Assembly: GCF_030519475.1 (NCBI RefSeq)
Contig: NZ_JAUMKD010000002.1
Span: 367,501-431,500, forward strand
Direction of reading: 5' to 3'
Source: Micromonospora sp. C28SCA-DRY-2
GTDB taxonomy: Bacteria; Actinomycetota; Actinomycetes; Mycobacteriales; Micromonosporaceae
DNA length: 64,000 nucleotides
Part shown: piece after piece, positions 63,199-64,000 of the stretch
How the letters are laid out: every line of letters starts with the position of its first letter
Numbering within the stretch: the stretch's first letter is position 1
The notes under the pieces: model-generated
The model's database searches: none
Told to the model about the DNA's origin: nothing
Seen by the model: the letters and a program-made list of their open reading frames with translations, nothing else
Made by a program: the position numbers and the translations under genes

Positions 63199-64000
63199 GC
63201 CGGCACCCCGCCGGGCCGGGCCCCCTCGGCCGCCGGCTCCGCCGCCGCGGCGGTAACCAACCGGGCGGCGATCGCCGGATCCGCGGCCCAGTGCACCACC
63301 AGCTGCGAGGCGTGCACGCCCCGCCAGACGAAGCCCTCCGGGGAACCGCCCGACCAGCTCCAGACCGGACGCTGCCCGGCCCGCGGGGTGAGCACCGCCC
63401 GGTGCGCCTTGTGCCCGGCCACCACGGCCCCGGCCGGCGCGACCACGCTGCCGGTCACCGCGGTCGCCTCGCGGTAGCCGACCACCATGCCCTCCCGGCT
63501 GGCGCCGACCGCGTCGAGCACCCCGCACATCGGCAGCCCGTCCAGCTCCCGGGCCAGCCAGAGCAGGCCGGCGCCCTCGGCCACCACCGGCCGGCCGGTG
63601 CGGGCCAGCTCGGCGACCGCTATGCAGAGCCGGCGGTTGGCGGAGAGCTGCTCCGCGTACGACTCGGGCAGGCCGCCGCCGACCACCAGCGCCCGGCTGC
63701 CGGCCGGCAGCGCCTCGTCGCGCAGCGGATCGAGCGTGACCACCTCGGCCCCGGCCGCCCGCAGCAGCTCGGCGGTCTCGGCGTGGCTGTAGCTGCCGCC
63801 CGGCCCGCCGGCGAGCGCCACCACCGGGCGCTCCCCCGCCGGCGGCTCGCCGGCCGGGTTCGGCGACCAGGGCGCGGCGGGCAGCGGCGGGGCGGAGCGG
63901 GCCAGCCCGAGCAGCCGGTCCAGGTCGACGGTGGCGGCGACCGCCTCGCCGAGGCGGCGCACCGCCCGGGTGGCCTCGCCGGAGCCGGCCAGCGCGGGTA
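63195..64000 (-). CDS. cobB: Cobyrinate a,c-diamide synthase, C-terminal part (runs off the window)
   Basis: The frame is open to the window edge. The visible 268 codons hold the end of the ATP-binding domain and the glutamine amidotransferase domain: VVALAGGPGGSYSHAETAELLRAAGAEVVTLDPL, LVVGGGLPESYAEQLSANRRL, and VAEGAGLLWLARELDGLPMCGVLDAVG. In family members the AEGAG segment reads AECAG or AECGG, and its Cys is the glutaminase nucleophile; here the codon is GGC (Gly). The His region (GFVWRGVHASQLVVHW) is present. See findings. Confidence 0.9.
   Translation of the reverse strand, partial: PALAGSGEATRAVRRLGEAVAATVDLDRLLGLARSAPPLPAAPWSPNPAGEPPAGERPVVALAGGPGGSYSHAETAELLRAAGAEVVTLDPLRDEALPAGSRALVVGGGLPESYAEQLSANRRLCIAVAELARTGRPVVAEGAGLLWLARELDGLPMCGVLDAVGASREGMVVGYREATAVTGSVVAPAGAVVAGHKAHRAVLTPRAGQRPVWSWSGGSPEGFVWRGVHASQLVVHWAADPAIAARLVTAAAAEPAAEGARPGGVPA

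Overview
The window is GC-rich, actinobacterial chromosome, most likely from Micromonosporaceae (Micromonospora or a close relative). The evidence is the paired ClpP1/ClpP2 with ClpX, a mycothiol-type nitroreductase homologue, an Eis-type acetyltransferase, a class F (actinobacterial) sortase, a group II truncated haemoglobin, many GTG starts, and an rRNA leader of the actinobacterial type. This assignment is inference; no database was consulted.

Layout. 1-1.1 kb: 5' end of a 16S rRNA gene read leftwards, with a boxA-like leader, three promoter-like elements and an array of about 62-bp degenerate tandem repeats upstream. 1.3-7.4 kb: small membrane protein, nitrilase-family amidase, clpX, clpP2, clpP1, trigger factor, tRNA-Pro(TGG) and tRNA-Gly(TCC), with a perfect 27-bp inverted repeat between the tRNAs. 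7.4-13 kb: two membrane proteins, then a five-gene ABC-exporter operon headed by a PadR regulator whose promoter carries a symmetric CTAG array, and a GNAT. 13-28 kb: HAD phosphatase, secreted trypsin-like protease, an Hsp70-type ATPase joined through a membrane helix to an external beta-propeller, Eis, RpiB, a DUF1015 protein, a nitroreductase-like thioredoxin-fold protein and aminopeptidase N, with several small unknowns.

28.1-41.2 kb is the most coherent system: a leftward operon of 12 recognisable enzymes that takes tryptophan through kynurenine, 3-hydroxykynurenine and 3-hydroxyanthranilate, opens the ring, and runs the 2-aminomuconate meta-cleavage route to pyruvate and acetyl-CoA. A divergent Lrp/AsnC regulator stands at its head. 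Nearly every junction in the operon is a 1- or 4-base start/stop overlap. At four junctions the overlap is not direct: a small ORF is interposed that overlaps the upstream stop (or the end of the upstream gene) with its own start, and overlaps the downstream start with its own stop. Two of these share a sequence starting MSERS-R. This is the least expected feature of the window. No kynurenine formamidase is visible.

41-52.4 kb: secreted Ig-like protein and sortase, HNH nuclease, ATP-dependent DNA ligase, MscS channel, MFS transporter, truncated haemoglobin, YbjN protein, thioesterase and EttA. 52.7-56.7 kb: otsA followed with a 4-base overlap by a protein fusing trehalose-phosphatase to a GH15 glycosidase. 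56.8-64 kb: cobalamin/sirohaem genes (CysG-like fusion, cobT, cobC, partial cobB) interrupted by a divergent class A penicillin-binding protein that may be read from a leaderless transcript, plus a GNAT. The cobB fragment has Gly where the glutaminase nucleophile Cys is expected. I see no CRISPR array, transposase, integrase or prophage genes.
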